A stretch of 64,000 nucleotides of DNA from Pelistega ratti (GTDB lineage Bacteria; Pseudomonadota; Gammaproteobacteria; Burkholderiales; Burkholderiaceae_B). Where the stretch lies: contig NZ_CP047165.1 in NCBI RefSeq assembly GCF_009833965.1, positions 1,302,001 to 1,366,000 on the forward strand, in the 5' to 3' direction. Numbering within the stretch: position 1 is the first letter of the stretch; every line of letters begins with the position of its first letter. Position numbers and translations under genes: made by a program. Positions 38,804 to 48,986 of this stretch are shown piece by piece. Below the pieces are notes generated by a model. That model was not told the DNA's origin. It made no database searches and saw only the letters and a program-made list of their open reading frames with translations.

Positions 38804-40399
38804 TTAAAAAATAGTTCTTAATACTAAGAAAATAATCGCTCCTAAGCAGGCAGCAGAGGGCAGTGTAATCACCCATGCCATACCAATCGGCTTCATTAAG
38901 CGCCAATTAGCATTACGGTTTACCATACCAATACCTAATACAGCACCTACTAAGATATGTGTACTTGAAACAGGTAAACCCATTAAAGAAGCAAGCATCA
39001 CCACCGTTGCCGCTGATAACTCTGCCGCAAAACCAGAGGCAGGATGCATTTCCGCCAAATTAGTACCAATCGTTTTAATCACTTCTTTACCAATAAACCA
39101 TAAACCAACCACAAGGGCAATACCAAAGGTAATCATAACAATCGGTGGAATACCTGCTGTATCACCAATCTCCCCTGTGCGTAAGACATCCATAATGGCG
39201 GCAAAAGGCCCAATGGCATTCGCAATATCATTGGCACCATGACTAAATGCAAAACCTGATGCTGTAAATACTTGCATCCAGCTAAAGATAATAAAAGTAG
39301 ATTTCCCTAAGTCTTTACGCTTTAAGGTACGAGCATAAATATATGTTGCCATCCATACCAACGCACCCGCCATAAAAACAATTAAAGAATTATGTAAAGC
39401 CGTTAAGCCAAGGTTAAGATTATTTAAACCTTTAAATAGCAACATCGCTACAATCATCATTAACCCCAAACTTGAGATAATGGGTACCCAAGACTGTAAT
39501 GCTTTATAAATACTTAATGATTGACGGCGTTTTTCAAATTCATAGAGCGTTCGATAATACTCTGATTCAAACTCTAACTCTTCTTCTGCTGACTCTCTAT
39601 CACTAAAAATTTGTGCATCTTGAGCCATTGCAGAAGCCGCCTCTAGTTTTTCTTTTTCTGGTAGAGCATCAAAACGAAGCTTGTATTGTTCTTTAAACTG
39701 TTTTTTCTCTTTTTTAATTTCTTTTAGTTTTAGTTCTACATCGGTATTGTAATCAAGGACATATACCTTAATAAGCCTAAATAGGACATAGGCTAGCATA
39801 CCCCCCAATAAAGGCGATAAAACCCAAGAAACAGCAATTTCTGCGATTTTATTCCACTGCACAATATCCCATGTATTGGAATCACCTGAAGAAATAATAA
39901 ATCCTAAGGTCAGCGCTGCCCCCATAATACCACCAATAATAGAGTGGGTTGTAGAGACAGGTAACCCTTTATAAGTCGCAAATAACAACCATAATGCAGC
40001 CGCTAATAAGGCAGCCATCATCACAAATACAAAATCATGAGGGACGATATGTAAAGTACCTAAATCAACAATCCCTGATCGGATAGTTTTGGTTACTTCT
40101 CCCCCTGCAATCACCGCTCCTGATACCTCAAAAATAGCAGCAACCCCCAGTGCCTGTGGAACGGTTAATGTTCCTGCACCTACACTCGTACCGAATGAGT
40201 TAGCAACATCGTTACCTCCGATATTAAATGCCATAAAGACACCAAATAATGTCGCTAAAATAAATAAAACAGGGCTATTGTAATGGGTGTATCCTAACCC
40301 CCAAAAAATGAAATATCCTACCATGCTAATAAGCATGACAGCAAAAATAGTGCTAGTTGTCTTTTGTACCTTATTAACAGTTGTCATTGAGGCATTCAT
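38804..40399 (-). CDS. Inorganic phosphate transporter, PiT family
   Basis: 531-residue inner-membrane permease of the PHO4/PiT family, taking up phosphate with a cation. Two copies of the family signature are visible: FNIGGNDVANSFGTSVGAGT in the N-terminal half and FSHGANDIANAIGPFAA in the C-terminal half. Between them is a large cytoplasmic, charged coiled-coil-like loop (about residues 220-295). About ten helices. The long 5' region may be a structured leader. Confidence 0.9.
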   Translation of the reverse strand: MNASMTTVNKVQKTTSTIFAVMLISMVGYFIFWGLGYTHYNSPVLFILATLFGVFMAFNIGGNDVANSFGTSVGAGTLTVPQALGVAAIFEVSGAVIAGGEVTKTIRSGIVDLGTLHIVPHDFVFVMMAALLAAALWLLFATYKGLPVSTTHSIIGGIMGAALTLGFIISSGDSNTWDIVQWNKIAEIAVSWVLSPLLGGMLAYVLFRLIKVYVLDYNTDVELKLKEIKKEKKQFKEQYKLRFDALPEKEKLEAASAMAQDAQIFSDRESAEEELEFESEYYRTLYEFEKRRQSLSIYKALQSWVPIISSLGLMMIVAMLLFKGLNNLNLGLTALHNSLIVFMAGALVWMATYIYARTLKRKDLGKSTFIIFSWMQVFTASGFAFSHGANDIANAIGPFAAIMDVLRTGEIGDTAGIPPIVMITFGIALVVGLWFIGKEVIKTIGTNLAEMHPASGFAAELSAATVVMLASLMGLPVSSTHILVGAVLGIGMVNRNANWRLMKPIGMAWVITLPSAACLGAIIFLVLRTIF

Positions 40400-40993
40400 A
40401 TAAATTCCCTGTACATGGATAATAACCGAGTAGTGCTGTTTTTATAAATATATCTATTATATTTAGTTAAAACCCACTGCTTTGCTACAAATATCAAAAT
40501 GATAAATACTATACATATAAACCATTACTCTATTTGCTCAATAATATACTTTCCCTCTTTACCTATCAAAATACAGTTGTACGCTTTCTCTCTTGTTTTT
40601 GATAAGGTACGGCGGATACCTATATTATACGCTACATTCTCTGTGATTAATTTCTGATTGTGGGGTCTTTGCACGAAAAGAAAGTAACAGAATTATAATA
40701 AGATAAATATATAAAATTTATTCATAAACTATATTTTTATTTAATTAGATACATTTAGTGATTTACACAAATACCTTAATTCTGGACACGGATATTGATA
40801 AACATAGATTCAAATAGATAAACCATATTTTAAAGAATGAGAAGATCGTAAGAGGTATGTGATGTTATTCTTTGACTTTATCAAAAGATAAGCTCTTCCA
40901 CGATAAATCTTTTTGTTTTATAACAATATCTACGCTGAATAATATTATCTTTCTACAGGCAAGGGAATGCTCTTGGATAAGTAATCAACATAA
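40400..40993. other. Non-coding region upstream of the phosphate transporter
   Basis: About 590 bases without a gene. The minus strand contains a TATAAT box at 40624-40629 followed by foldable sequence (separate entry). Nothing else convincing is seen. Confidence 0.5.
40555..40629 (-). promoter_or_regulatory. Candidate promoter and structured 5' leader of the phosphate transporter
   Basis: On the minus strand a TATAAT box (40624-40629) is followed at once by a small GGTA/TACC hairpin (40606-40620). A longer stem then pairs CCTTATCAAAA with TTTTGATAGG (about 40596-40607 with 40562-40571, one bulged base). The start codon of the transporter is about 220 bases further. It matches no riboswitch I know. 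Low confidence. Confidence 0.3.
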
Positions 40994-41081
40994 TGGCGGA
41001 CTGGGGGGGATTCGAACCCCCGATACGTTGCCGTATGCACGCTTTCCAAGCGTGTGCCTTAAGCCTCTCGACCACCAGTCC
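40994..41081 (-). tRNA. tRNA-Ser (anticodon GGA)
   Basis: 88 bases including an encoded CCA. Acceptor stem GGACTGG/CCAGTCC, anticodon arm CACGC-TTGGAAA-GCGTG giving anticodon GGA (reads UCC/UCU), a long class II variable arm (ATACG/CGTAT) and the T-arm GGGGGTTCGAATCCCCC. All features fit a functional serine tRNA. Confidence 0.97.
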
Positions 41082-41303
41082 TATAAATACTACTTCCAAT
41101 ATTTCCCTAAAGATGAAATAAGGACTTCATTCTACCTGATTTATCCATCAAATAGCAATATAAATACAAAAATAGCCTTACTTTATATCTACATTACACA
41201 CGAGAAGAACCGCTGTTCTTCTTTATCAGAACAAATTTTGCGAATAAGACAAACATCTATAGTGCTATTACCTATATTCCTTATTTACAGATAACTTTTC
41301 TAG

Positions 41304-41924
41304 TTAACTAATAGACTTTACTTTTAGCATTCTTTCTACATAGCGTGCAATCGTATCGACTTCTAAATTAACATCACTATCTTTATGTAAATGCTTTAAG
41401 GTTGTTACTGCAACAGTATGTGGAATAAGATTGATATCAATCAAGCACCCTTCTGTATTATCTTGAACGGCATTTACTGTCAAACTCACACCATTTACGG
41501 TTACTGACCCTTTATATGCCATATAAGGACTTAATGCAGAAGGCACTTGAATACGTAGTAAATACGATTCCCCAACAGCTTCAAAGGCAGCTACTTTACC
41601 TAAACCATCAATATGTCCAGAAACCAAATGACCATCTACCGTATCCGATAATCGCATAGCATGTTCTAAGTTTACTTCACCTTCTTGATCTAATCCCCGT
41701 GTTTTTGTAAGACTTTCTCGAGAAACATCAACCTGAAAACTATGAGAATCAAAGTCCACTACCGTCATACAAGCACCTTGAATAGCGATAGAATCTCCTA
41801 ATTTCACACGACTCATATCAAAATGCTCAACCTCAATACGGATACGTACACCATCCTGATCACTTGAGCCCAATGGTTTAACTTGTGTAATTCTACCTAG
41901 ACCTGCCACAATACCTGTAAACAT
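41304..41924 (-). CDS. ribE: Riboflavin synthase, alpha chain
   Basis: Dismutates two 6,7-dimethyl-8-ribityllumazine molecules to riboflavin. 206 residues: begins with the hallmark MFTGIV and contains two lumazine-binding repeats, with SLTKT in the first and GVSLTVN in the second. Its start overlaps the ribD stop by one base, so the two are co-translated. No FMN riboswitch seen upstream of the operon. Confidence 0.95.
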   Translation of the reverse strand: MFTGIVAGLGRITQVKPLGSSDQDGVRIRIEVEHFDMSRVKLGDSIAIQGACMTVVDFDSHSFQVDVSRESLTKTRGLDQEGEVNLEHAMRLSDTVDGHLVSGHIDGLGKVAAFEAVGESYLLRIQVPSALSPYMAYKGSVTVNGVSLTVNAVQDNTEGCLIDINLIPHTVAVTTLKHLHKDSDVNLEVDTIARYVERMLKVKSIS

Positions 41925-43063
41925 TATATCTTCCTATTTATCTGTGAAAGTAATGCTACCCAACGCTTACTATTTCGTAAGCGTAATCGCATATCATTAC
42001 CTATTTGCTGTTGCTCTACCCATTCAAAAGTGGGGACATTATCTAAACTTTCTAGGACAGGAAGTGAAAAACTTCCCTTTCCTGAGCCAATCAACTTAGG
42101 CGCCATATAAATCAATAATTCATCCATTAATCCTGCCCTTAGTAAAGCAGAATTTAGACCTACCCCCGCCTCTACATGAATCTCATTAATATGTTCAGTT
42201 TGAAAAATCTGCCATATAGCTACTAAATCTACATAACTATTTTTTTCTGGTACATTAAAAACCTTAGCATTTTTGGCTTGCAACCGAGCGACTTTCTCTG
42301 GATTAGACTGATACGTAAAAATCCAAACAGGATCGCCATTAAATAAAGCTGCATCCTCTGGTATTAGAAACTGCCCATCAATAACCGCTCTAATAGGCTG
42401 CCTTTCTGTAGGGAAAGATCGTACATTTAATAATGGATTATCTTTTAAAATTGTTCCTATTCCTGTCAAAACCAGACTACTTCTCGCTCGCCAATATTGC
42501 CCATCTACACGAGCAGGTTCTTCTGTAATCCATTGTGACACCCCATTTTCTAGGGCTATTTTACCATCTAATGAACACGCTATTTTACTCCAAACCCAAG
42601 GTTTTCCTTCTGCCATTCGAGCCATAAACCCGACATTCAGAGCAAGCGCTTCTTCTTCCATCAACGGATAACTTACCTCGATACCTGCCTCAATAAGTCG
42701 CTGAATCCCTTTCCCTGCAACAAGTGGATTAGGATCAAGCGTTGCAATCACTACCCGTTTAGGTCTTAATTGAATAATCGCCTCAACACAAGGGGGGGTT
42801 CGACCATAGTGGCTACACGGTTCTAATGTCACATAAAAAGTAGTATTTTGAAGAGATGCCTCTGTAAAACCTTTTGTTTTAGCATCACGTATTGCCATGA
42901 CTTCAGCGTGTGGTCCTCCCACTTTCTGTGTTGCACCTTGAGCAATCATTTGATCATCTTTAACAATCACACAGCCAACCCGAGGATTAGGATCTGTTAA
43001 TGTTAATACGCTTTCTGCCAAAGATAAGGCTTGTTGCATATAAAAAATATCACGATGCGACAT
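41924..43063 (-). CDS. ribD: Bifunctional riboflavin deaminase/reductase
   Basis: Pyrimidine deaminase plus uracil reductase of riboflavin synthesis. 379 residues: N-terminal cytidine-deaminase fold with the zinc site HAEVMAI and PCSHYGRTPPC, then a C-terminal dihydrofolate-reductase-like domain (WSKIACSLDGKIA, ERQPIRAVIDG, VEAGVGLNSALL). Normal domain order and length. Placed 29 bases after nrdR, the arrangement common in proteobacteria. Confidence 0.95.
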   Translation of the reverse strand: MSHRDIFYMQQALSLAESVLTLTDPNPRVGCVIVKDDQMIAQGATQKVGGPHAEVMAIRDAKTKGFTEASLQNTTFYVTLEPCSHYGRTPPCVEAIIQLRPKRVVIATLDPNPLVAGKGIQRLIEAGIEVSYPLMEEEALALNVGFMARMAEGKPWVWSKIACSLDGKIALENGVSQWITEEPARVDGQYWRARSSLVLTGIGTILKDNPLLNVRSFPTERQPIRAVIDGQFLIPEDAALFNGDPVWIFTYQSNPEKVARLQAKNAKVFNVPEKNSYVDLVAIWQIFQTEHINEIHVEAGVGLNSALLRAGLMDELLIYMAPKLIGSGKGSFSLPVLESLDNVPTFEWVEQQQIGNDMRLRLRNSKRWVALLSQINRKI

Positions 43064-43092
43064 GATGATAGACTCTACTCAACCATAAGTGA

Positions 43093-43548
43093 TTACTTGA
43101 TATCTTGCATCTCTTGAATAGCATTAGTAAACTGATTAATATCCTCAAAACTTTTATAAACAGATGCAAATCGTATATAAGCAACTTGATCTAATTGCCA
43201 TAGTTCTTGCATAACAAATTGACCGATCTGATCAGTATCTGCCTCTTTAACTTGTAAATTCATCAGTTTTTCTTGAATACGAGTAACTGCCTCATCTAAT
43301 TGTTCTACTGTTACAGGTCGTTTTCTAAGGGCAAGACGCATACTTGATTTTAATTTTTCAACATCAAAATCCTCTCGCGTACCATTTCGTTTAACGACAA
43401 TAGGTAAGGGTAATTCTGTTCGTTCATAAGTGGTAAATCGCTTTTCACACGATTGACAACGGCGACGACGGCGAATGGTGAACCCATCTTCAGAGACCCG
43501 TGAATCTACGACTTGCGTATCAGATTTTGAACAAAAGGGACATTTCAT
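43093..43548 (-). CDS. nrdR: Transcriptional repressor NrdR
   Basis: Zinc-ribbon plus ATP-cone regulator that represses ribonucleotide reductase genes in response to (d)ATP. 151 residues from the ATG at 43548 (MKCPFC), the family start; an upstream in-frame ATG at 43584 would add 12 unrelated residues. Zinc cysteines C3, C6, C31 and C34 are present, followed by RKRNGTRE-like [11 protein letters not shown] of the ATP-cone. Sits between glyA and ribD as usual. Confidence 0.96.
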   Translation of the reverse strand: MKCPFCSKSDTQVVDSRVSEDGFTIRRRRRCQSCEKRFTTYERTELPLPIVVKRNGTREDFDVEKLKSSMRLALRKRPVTVEQLDEAVTRIQEKLMNLQVKEADTDQIGQFVMQELWQLDQVAYIRFASVYKSFEDINQFTNAIQEMQDIK

Positions 43549-43607
43549 AGTCTTGCCTATACAATAAAGCAATGCACTTATCAAAGATACGACATAACAT
43601 TGCCTTT

Positions 43608-43646
43608 AAGAGAGGGAAAAGGAATTTTATTCTTTCTCCCTCCCTT
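43608..43646 (-). other. Long hairpin between glyA and nrdR
   Basis: An 18-base near-perfect stem (43608-43625 with 43629-43646; 17 of 18 pairs counting G-U on the minus strand) with a 3-base loop, 8 bases after the glyA stop. There is no T-run downstream on the minus strand, so it may be a weak terminator or an mRNA-stabilising hairpin. Confidence 0.6.
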
Positions 43647-43653
43647 AATATTT

Positions 43654-44898
43654 TTATTTATACACAGGGAAACGTTTTGTTAATGCATGTACTTTTTCTC
43701 GAATAGCTGCTAAGTGAGCCTCATCCGTTGGATTTTCTAGTACATCAGCAATTAAGTTAGCCGTTATTTCCACTTCTTTTTCCGTAAAACCACGCGTCGT
43801 AATCGCTGGTGTACCTACTCGGATACCACTGGTCACAAAGGGTTTTTCTGGGTCATTAGGAATCGCATTTTTATTTACGGTAATATGGGCTTTACCAAGT
43901 GCCTCTTCCGCTGCTTTACCCGTAATGCCTTTACTACGAAGATCCACTAACATAAGATGGCTTTCTGTACGACCCGAAACAATACGTAAACCACGTTTAA
44001 CCAAGGTTTCTGCTAATACTTTTGCATTACGAACAACTTGCTCTGCGTATGTTTTAAACTCTGGTGATAACGCTTCTTTAAAAGCAGTTGCTTTACCAGC
44101 AATCACGTGCATTAATGGTCCACCTTGAATACCCGGGAAAATAGAAGAATTAATAATTTTCTCATATTCCGCTTTCATCATAATGACACCACCACGAGGG
44201 CCACGCAATGATTTATGTGTCGTTGATGTCACAAAATCAGCATAGGGAACTGGGTTAGGATATTGTCCACCCACAACTAAACCAGCATAATGTGCAATAT
44301 CAACCATAAATAAAGCACCGTTATCGTGAGCAATTTTTGCCATACGCTCAAAATCAATGCGTAAAGCATATGCAGAAGCACCACCTACTATTAATTTGGG
44401 TTTATGCTCTTTGGCAAGTCTTTCAAGCTCATCATAATCAAGCTCTTCTTTCTCATTAAGCCCATAAGAGATAAAGTTATAAAGTTTGCCTGAAGCATTC
44501 ACAGAAGCACCATGTGTTAAGTGTCCTCCTTCTGCTAAACTCATGCCTAATACCGTATCACCAGGTTTAAGCACGGCCATATATACCGCTTGGTTGGCTT
44601 GAGAGCCTGAGTTAGGTTGAACATTCGCTGCCTCTGCACCAAACATTTGTTTGAGACGATCAATGGCTAATTGCTCAACAATATCGACAAACTCACAACC
44701 ACCATAATAACGTTTACCAGGATAGCCTTCTGCATACTTATTGGTTAATTGAGAGCCTTGTGCCTGCATAACCGCAGGACTAGTATAGTTCTCTGAAGCA
44801 ATTAGCTCAATATGCTCTTCTTGACGTACATTTTCTTTTTGAATAGCAGCCCATAAATCTGGGTCTTGTTTATCAAGGGTTAGCGAACGGTCAAACAT
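43654..44898 (-). CDS. glyA: Serine hydroxymethyltransferase
   Basis: PLP enzyme that interconverts serine and glycine and charges tetrahydrofolate with a one-carbon unit. 414 residues, the normal length. The PLP-lysine motif is [23 protein letters not shown] and [15 protein letters not shown] are also typical. Upstream of nrdR, with the hairpin described in between. Confidence 0.97.
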   Translation of the reverse strand: MFDRSLTLDKQDPDLWAAIQKENVRQEEHIELIASENYTSPAVMQAQGSQLTNKYAEGYPGKRYYGGCEFVDIVEQLAIDRLKQMFGAEAANVQPNSGSQANQAVYMAVLKPGDTVLGMSLAEGGHLTHGASVNASGKLYNFISYGLNEKEELDYDELERLAKEHKPKLIVGGASAYALRIDFERMAKIAHDNGALFMVDIAHYAGLVVGGQYPNPVPYADFVTSTTHKSLRGPRGGVIMMKAEYEKIINSSIFPGIQGGPLMHVIAGKATAFKEALSPEFKTYAEQVVRNAKVLAETLVKRGLRIVSGRTESHLMLVDLRSKGITGKAAEEALGKAHITVNKNAIPNDPEKPFVTSGIRVGTPAITTRGFTEKEVEITANLIADVLENPTDEAHLAAIREKVHALTKRFPVYK

Positions 44899-44922
44899 AA
44901 AATAAAACTCCTTTAAAGATAA

Positions 44923-45555
44923 TTACGCCGCTAAGCGTGGATTTAATGTATAAGTTCCCATCAACGTATCTTCTGCTAAGATATGTTCTTTAATAAGGGA
45001 TAATACCTGTTTTGCATCAAAAACACCTGATACAGGCACTTCTTTAATATCTAAGGCATAAAGTGTAAAGTAATAGCGATGTATTCGTGCATCATTAAAG
45101 GGTGGGCAAGGCCCATCATAGCCAAAATAATCACCCTTCATATCAGCATCAGCAGCAAACCACTCTGTATAGTTATTTAAGCCTTGTCGCATTGGTGGGA
45201 AAGCAGTTAATGGACCACTTTTTCCTTTAGGACTGACATTTTTGGAAAATGCACCCTCTTCAATATGACGCATATCCGCAGGAATATCAATCAATGTCCA
45301 GTGATAAAAGGGTACTCGTGCTAACTCTGCAGGTACTTCTCTATCGACTTGATTAACATCATCTGCTTTACTAGGTGCATCTATATCTACAGCAATTAAG
45401 ACAAAAGACTGCGTTCCCTCTGGCACATCTGACCATGAAAAATCAGGACTGATATTATCTGAAAGTGCAATATGGGTCTCTTTATTTGACTGACCAAAAG
45501 CATATCGCGCAGGAATAGGGGAACCATTCGTTATAGCTAAGCTTGTTAATTTCAT
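44923..45555 (-). CDS. YbhB/YbcL-family (Raf kinase inhibitor-like) protein
   Basis: 210 residues, PEBP-like fold. Family features: SPDFSWSDVPEGTQSF, a DIDAPS segment, the FYHWTLIDIP stretch, and YDGPCPPFNDARIHRYYF near residue 150. No signal peptide, hence cytoplasmic. Longer than the classic ~160-residue members owing to insertions; biological role not established. 24 bases before glyA, possibly cotranscribed. Confidence 0.88.
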   Translation of the reverse strand: MKLTSLAITNGSPIPARYAFGQSNKETHIALSDNISPDFSWSDVPEGTQSFVLIAVDIDAPSKADDVNQVDREVPAELARVPFYHWTLIDIPADMRHIEEGAFSKNVSPKGKSGPLTAFPPMRQGLNNYTEWFAADADMKGDYFGYDGPCPPFNDARIHRYYFTLYALDIKEVPVSGVFDAKQVLSLIKEHILAEDTLMGTYTLNPRLAA

Positions 45556-45632
45556 CGCACTTTCTCCAATGATAGGGTTTATAAAAAATGGTTTACACCA
45601 TACGCATTTATCACTTATGAACTAAGTATAAA

Positions 45633-46856
45633 TTAAGAACTGATGGTAATACGTGCAAATTTACGTTTGCCTACTTGTACAACATAAGTACCTGCACTCA
45701 ATTGTAAGGACTTATCCTCAATTCTTTGTCCATCAACTTTTACACCGCCTTGCTGAATATGACGAGAAGCCTCTGAGCCTGAACTCGCTAAACCAGATTC
45801 TCTTAATAATGCCACAATTCCCATGGGTTCTGCAAATGTAAATTCAGGCATTTCATCAGGAATTTGTCCATCACGGAAACGGGCTTCAAAATCAGCTAAA
45901 GCTTTTTCTGCTGCTTGTGCATTATGGAATCGTGTAATAATCTCCTGTGCTAAGGCAACTTTGATATTTCGTGGGTTTTCACCTGCTTCAGCCGCTTTTT
46001 TCAACGTATCAATTTCATCTAATGTCTTAGCAGATAATAGCTCATAGTAGTTCCACATCAGACTATCTGAAATAGACATAATCTTACCGAACATACTCTC
46101 TGGGGTTTCAGTAATACCAATATAGTTATTTTTGGATTTAGACATTTTTTCAACACCATCTAAACCAACCAATAATGGCATAGTAAGTACAGATTGTTGT
46201 GCTTGTCCGTATTCTTTTTGTAGTTCACGCCCAACCAACAGATTAAACTTCTGATCCGTTCCGCCAAGCTCTACATCAGACTTTAAAGCGACAGAATCAT
46301 AGCCCTGTAGTAAAGGATACAAGAATTCATGAATGGAAATAGGAATACCACCCTTAAAACGCTTGGTAAAATCATCACGCTCAATAATTCGTGCTACTGT
46401 ATAGCGAGAAGCAAGTTGGATTAGCCCTCTTGAGCCTAATTCATCACACCATGCTGAATTATAACGAATCTCTGTTCTTTCTGAATCAAGGATTTTAGCA
46501 GCCTGTTCATAGTAAGTTTGTGCATTTACCTCAATTTGCTCGCGTGATAAAGGGGGACGTGTCACATTACGTCCACTCGGATCACCAATAGCTGCCGTAA
46601 AATCCCCAATTAGAAAAATAACTTGGTGTCCCATATCTTGCAATTGACGCATTTTAGTCAATACCACGGTATGACCAAGGTGAATATCTGGTGCAGTCGG
46701 ATCCATCCCTAATTTAATACGTAGGGGCACACCAGTATCGCGACTTTTTTGTAGTTTTTGAGCAAATTCACTCTCAACAAGTAATTCATCAACACCACGC
46801 AATACCGTACGCATATCACGTTCAACTTCTGCACTTATTTTAATTTCTTCCGACAT
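45633..46856 (-). CDS. tyrS: Tyrosyl-tRNA synthetase
   Basis: Class I synthetase that charges tRNA-Tyr. 407 residues, TyrRZ-like in length. HIGH-type motif in [10 protein letters not shown] near residue 60, KMSKS in [11 protein letters not shown], and a C-terminal S4 RNA-binding domain ([15 protein letters not shown]). Divergent from anmK, the order seen in many Burkholderiales. Confidence 0.97.
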   Translation of the reverse strand: MSEEIKISAEVERDMRTVLRGVDELLVESEFAQKLQKSRDTGVPLRIKLGMDPTAPDIHLGHTVVLTKMRQLQDMGHQVIFLIGDFTAAIGDPSGRNVTRPPLSREQIEVNAQTYYEQAAKILDSERTEIRYNSAWCDELGSRGLIQLASRYTVARIIERDDFTKRFKGGIPISIHEFLYPLLQGYDSVALKSDVELGGTDQKFNLLVGRELQKEYGQAQQSVLTMPLLVGLDGVEKMSKSKNNYIGITETPESMFGKIMSISDSLMWNYYELLSAKTLDEIDTLKKAAEAGENPRNIKVALAQEIITRFHNAQAAEKALADFEARFRDGQIPDEMPEFTFAEPMGIVALLRESGLASSGSEASRHIQQGGVKVDGQRIEDKSLQLSAGTYVVQVGKRKFARITISS

Positions 46857-47051
46857 TCTTTATCCCTATAATCTAACAAAATCCTCTGCAAAATATTAAG
46901 TTTAGTCTATAAAAATAGCTTTATTAAATTACTCTACCCTAGTAAAAATTTAATAATATTCTATTTCACAAAGGTTTTAATAAAGATTCCTTTACAATAC
47001 CATATCAGTAAATAATCTCTCATTATACCTGTCTTTAGAGGAAGTTTTAAT

Positions 47052-48161
47052 ATGAAATCTTCAACATCAATGTATTTTATTGGTTTGATGTCTGGCACAA
47101 GTACAGATGGTGTTGATGGTGTTTTAGTTGATTTTCAAGAGCAGACACTTCCTAAAATTATTGGTTTTACCAGTTTAGCAATGCCAACTCCTCTTCGAGA
47201 GATTTTTTTAAGCTTAAACCAAAAAGGAGAAAATGAGTTAGAAAAGGCGTTTATAGCAGCCAATCAGCTCGCTGATATCTATGCACAATGTTGCCATACC
47301 TTATTAAAAGAAACAGGCCTCTCTGCGTCTGATATTGTTGCTATTGGTGCACATGGCCAGACTGTTCGACACCGTCCCGATTTAGGTTTTACAGTACAAT
47401 TAAATGCCCCTGCCTATCTTGCTGAGCAAACGGGTATCAATGTGGTCGCTGATTTTAGAAGTCGAGACATTGCTGCTGGTGGGCAAGGCGCACCCTTTGC
47501 ACCCTTATTACATCAAGCCCTATTTAGTGACCCTCAACGTAATAGAGTCATTCTTAATCTGGGAGGTATTGCTAATATTACGTTATTAGCCCCTCATCAG
47601 CCTTTACTGGGTTTTGATACAGGTCCAGCCAATGCCCTTATGGATTACTGGATACAACAACATCAACAAAAAGCCTATGACCATCACGGAGAATGGAGCA
47701 CTAGTGGTCAAGTACATCATAGGTTACTAGCACAGTTATTACAAGAGCCATATTTTCAACAAGCCGCCCCTAAATCAACAGGAAGAGATTTATTTAACGC
47801 TCAATGGCTCTCAGCGATACTAGATAACTTTCCTTCCCTTGCTCCACAAGATATTATGGCAACACTACGTGCATTAACCTCCCATAGTGTAGTAAATGCC
47901 ATTCAACGCTATATGCCAACCGTAGATGAAATTATTGTTTGTGGAGGTGGTGCTAAAAATCAAGTACTACTTCAAGAAATTGGCTCCTTAGCAGATTGCC
48001 CTGTACATATTATGAATGAATATGGTATTGATAGCCAAGCAGTTGAAGCTCTTGCTTTTGCTTGGTTAGCTAAAGCTTTTATAGATAAAACCCCTTTGAA
48101 TTTTCCAACCATTACAGGCGCTCGTCATGCAACAATTGCCGGGGCTTTTTATCCAAAATAA
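47052..48161 (+). CDS. anmK: Anhydro-N-acetylmuramic acid kinase
   Basis: Recycles cell-wall anhydroMurNAc to MurNAc-6-phosphate. 369 residues of the sugar-kinase fold: GLMSGTSTDGVD at about 12-23, GAHGQTVRH, LNLGGIANIT, FDTGPAN and the C-terminal CGGGAKN. Strong ribosome site GAGGAAG. Confidence 0.95.
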   Translation: MKSSTSMYFIGLMSGTSTDGVDGVLVDFQEQTLPKIIGFTSLAMPTPLREIFLSLNQKGENELEKAFIAANQLADIYAQCCHTLLKETGLSASDIVAIGAHGQTVRHRPDLGFTVQLNAPAYLAEQTGINVVADFRSRDIAAGGQGAPFAPLLHQALFSDPQRNRVILNLGGIANITLLAPHQPLLGFDTGPANALMDYWIQQHQQKAYDHHGEWSTSGQVHHRLLAQLLQEPYFQQAAPKSTGRDLFNAQWLSAILDNFPSLAPQDIMATLRALTSHSVVNAIQRYMPTVDEIIVCGGGAKNQVLLQEIGSLADCPVHIMNEYGIDSQAVEALAFAWLAKAFIDKTPLNFPTITGARHATIAGAFYPK

Positions 48162-48263
48162 GAGAGACGACAATAATATCAATATAAAATATTTTTCGCC
48201 TGAATTCTCTTAAACATAATAAGAAAAACTATAGCTAAACAAACAGTACCACAGTCTATAGAA

Positions 48264-48297
48264 AAGGCTGTTATCCTAATAAAAAGATAACAGCCTT
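48264..48297. terminator. Terminator between anmK and erpA
   Basis: Perfect 12-base stem (48264-48275 with 48286-48297), 10-base loop. It lies between convergent genes, with A/T-rich flanks on both sides, and can serve both. Confidence 0.8.
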
Positions 48298-48354
48298 ATT
48301 TCATCAGAAATTTTTTAAATAAACTGTATAGAAAATATATATAATAAATATGAA

Positions 48355-48720
48355 CTATACATCAAAAGAAGAACCACAACCGCATGTTGTTGAGGCATTT
48401 GGATTACGAATAACGAATTGAGATCCCTCAATATCTTCTTTATAGTCAATCTCTGCACCTACAAGGTATTGCAAGCTCATCGGATCCACTAAAAGCTGTA
48501 CGCCCTCTTTGTCAATAACGGTATCATCTTCACTAATGGTTTCATCAAAAGTAAAACCGTATTGGAATCCTGAACAACCACCACCTTGAACAAATACGCG
48601 TAATTTTAAATCTGGATTACCTTCATCAATCAGTAAATCTTTTACTTTTCCGGCGGCAGCATCGGTAAATACCAATAAAGATGGGGGTGCCTGTAAGTCC
48701 ACTGTTTCGGTCACGCTCAT
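48355..48720 (-). CDS. erpA: Iron-sulfur cluster insertion protein ErpA
   Basis: A-type Fe-S carrier that delivers clusters to target apoproteins such as isoprenoid enzymes IspG/IspH. 121 residues, with the three conserved cysteines in CSGFQYG and CGCGSSF at the C-terminus. AGGAG ribosome site. Position beside argC and anmK is the usual one in this group. Confidence 0.95.
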   Translation of the reverse strand: MSVTETVDLQAPPSLLVFTDAAAGKVKDLLIDEGNPDLKLRVFVQGGGCSGFQYGFTFDETISEDDTVIDKEGVQLLVDPMSLQYLVGAEIDYKEDIEGSQFVIRNPNASTTCGCGSSFDV

Positions 48721-48986
48721 AAATTAGCTCCTGGTGATTATAATCACCTAATTTATTACTTCAAAAAAAGATTTTAGCATAATGCGAAAAAGCCTTTACA
48801 ATAACCATACTCAAAACACGGAGAAATCGCATTATGCAGATAAGCAAATTTTCTACTTTCCCTCTGGCTATTAGGTATAAGTAGGTAAAAAGTTTATATT
48901 CTACGTAGAAAATGGGGGTACTTATTTCTTTTTCAAGAAGGTATTGTGTTCACCCATATTCTCTACTCATATTATTTTTAACGATA

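Noticed and set aside
40994-41081. tRNA-Ser as an integration site of a mobile element
   Set aside because: No integrase gene and no duplicated tRNA 3' end seen nearby.
40872-41294. 140-codon plus-strand frame
   Set aside because: It runs straight through the tRNA-Ser gene in antisense; no ribosome site or family similarity.
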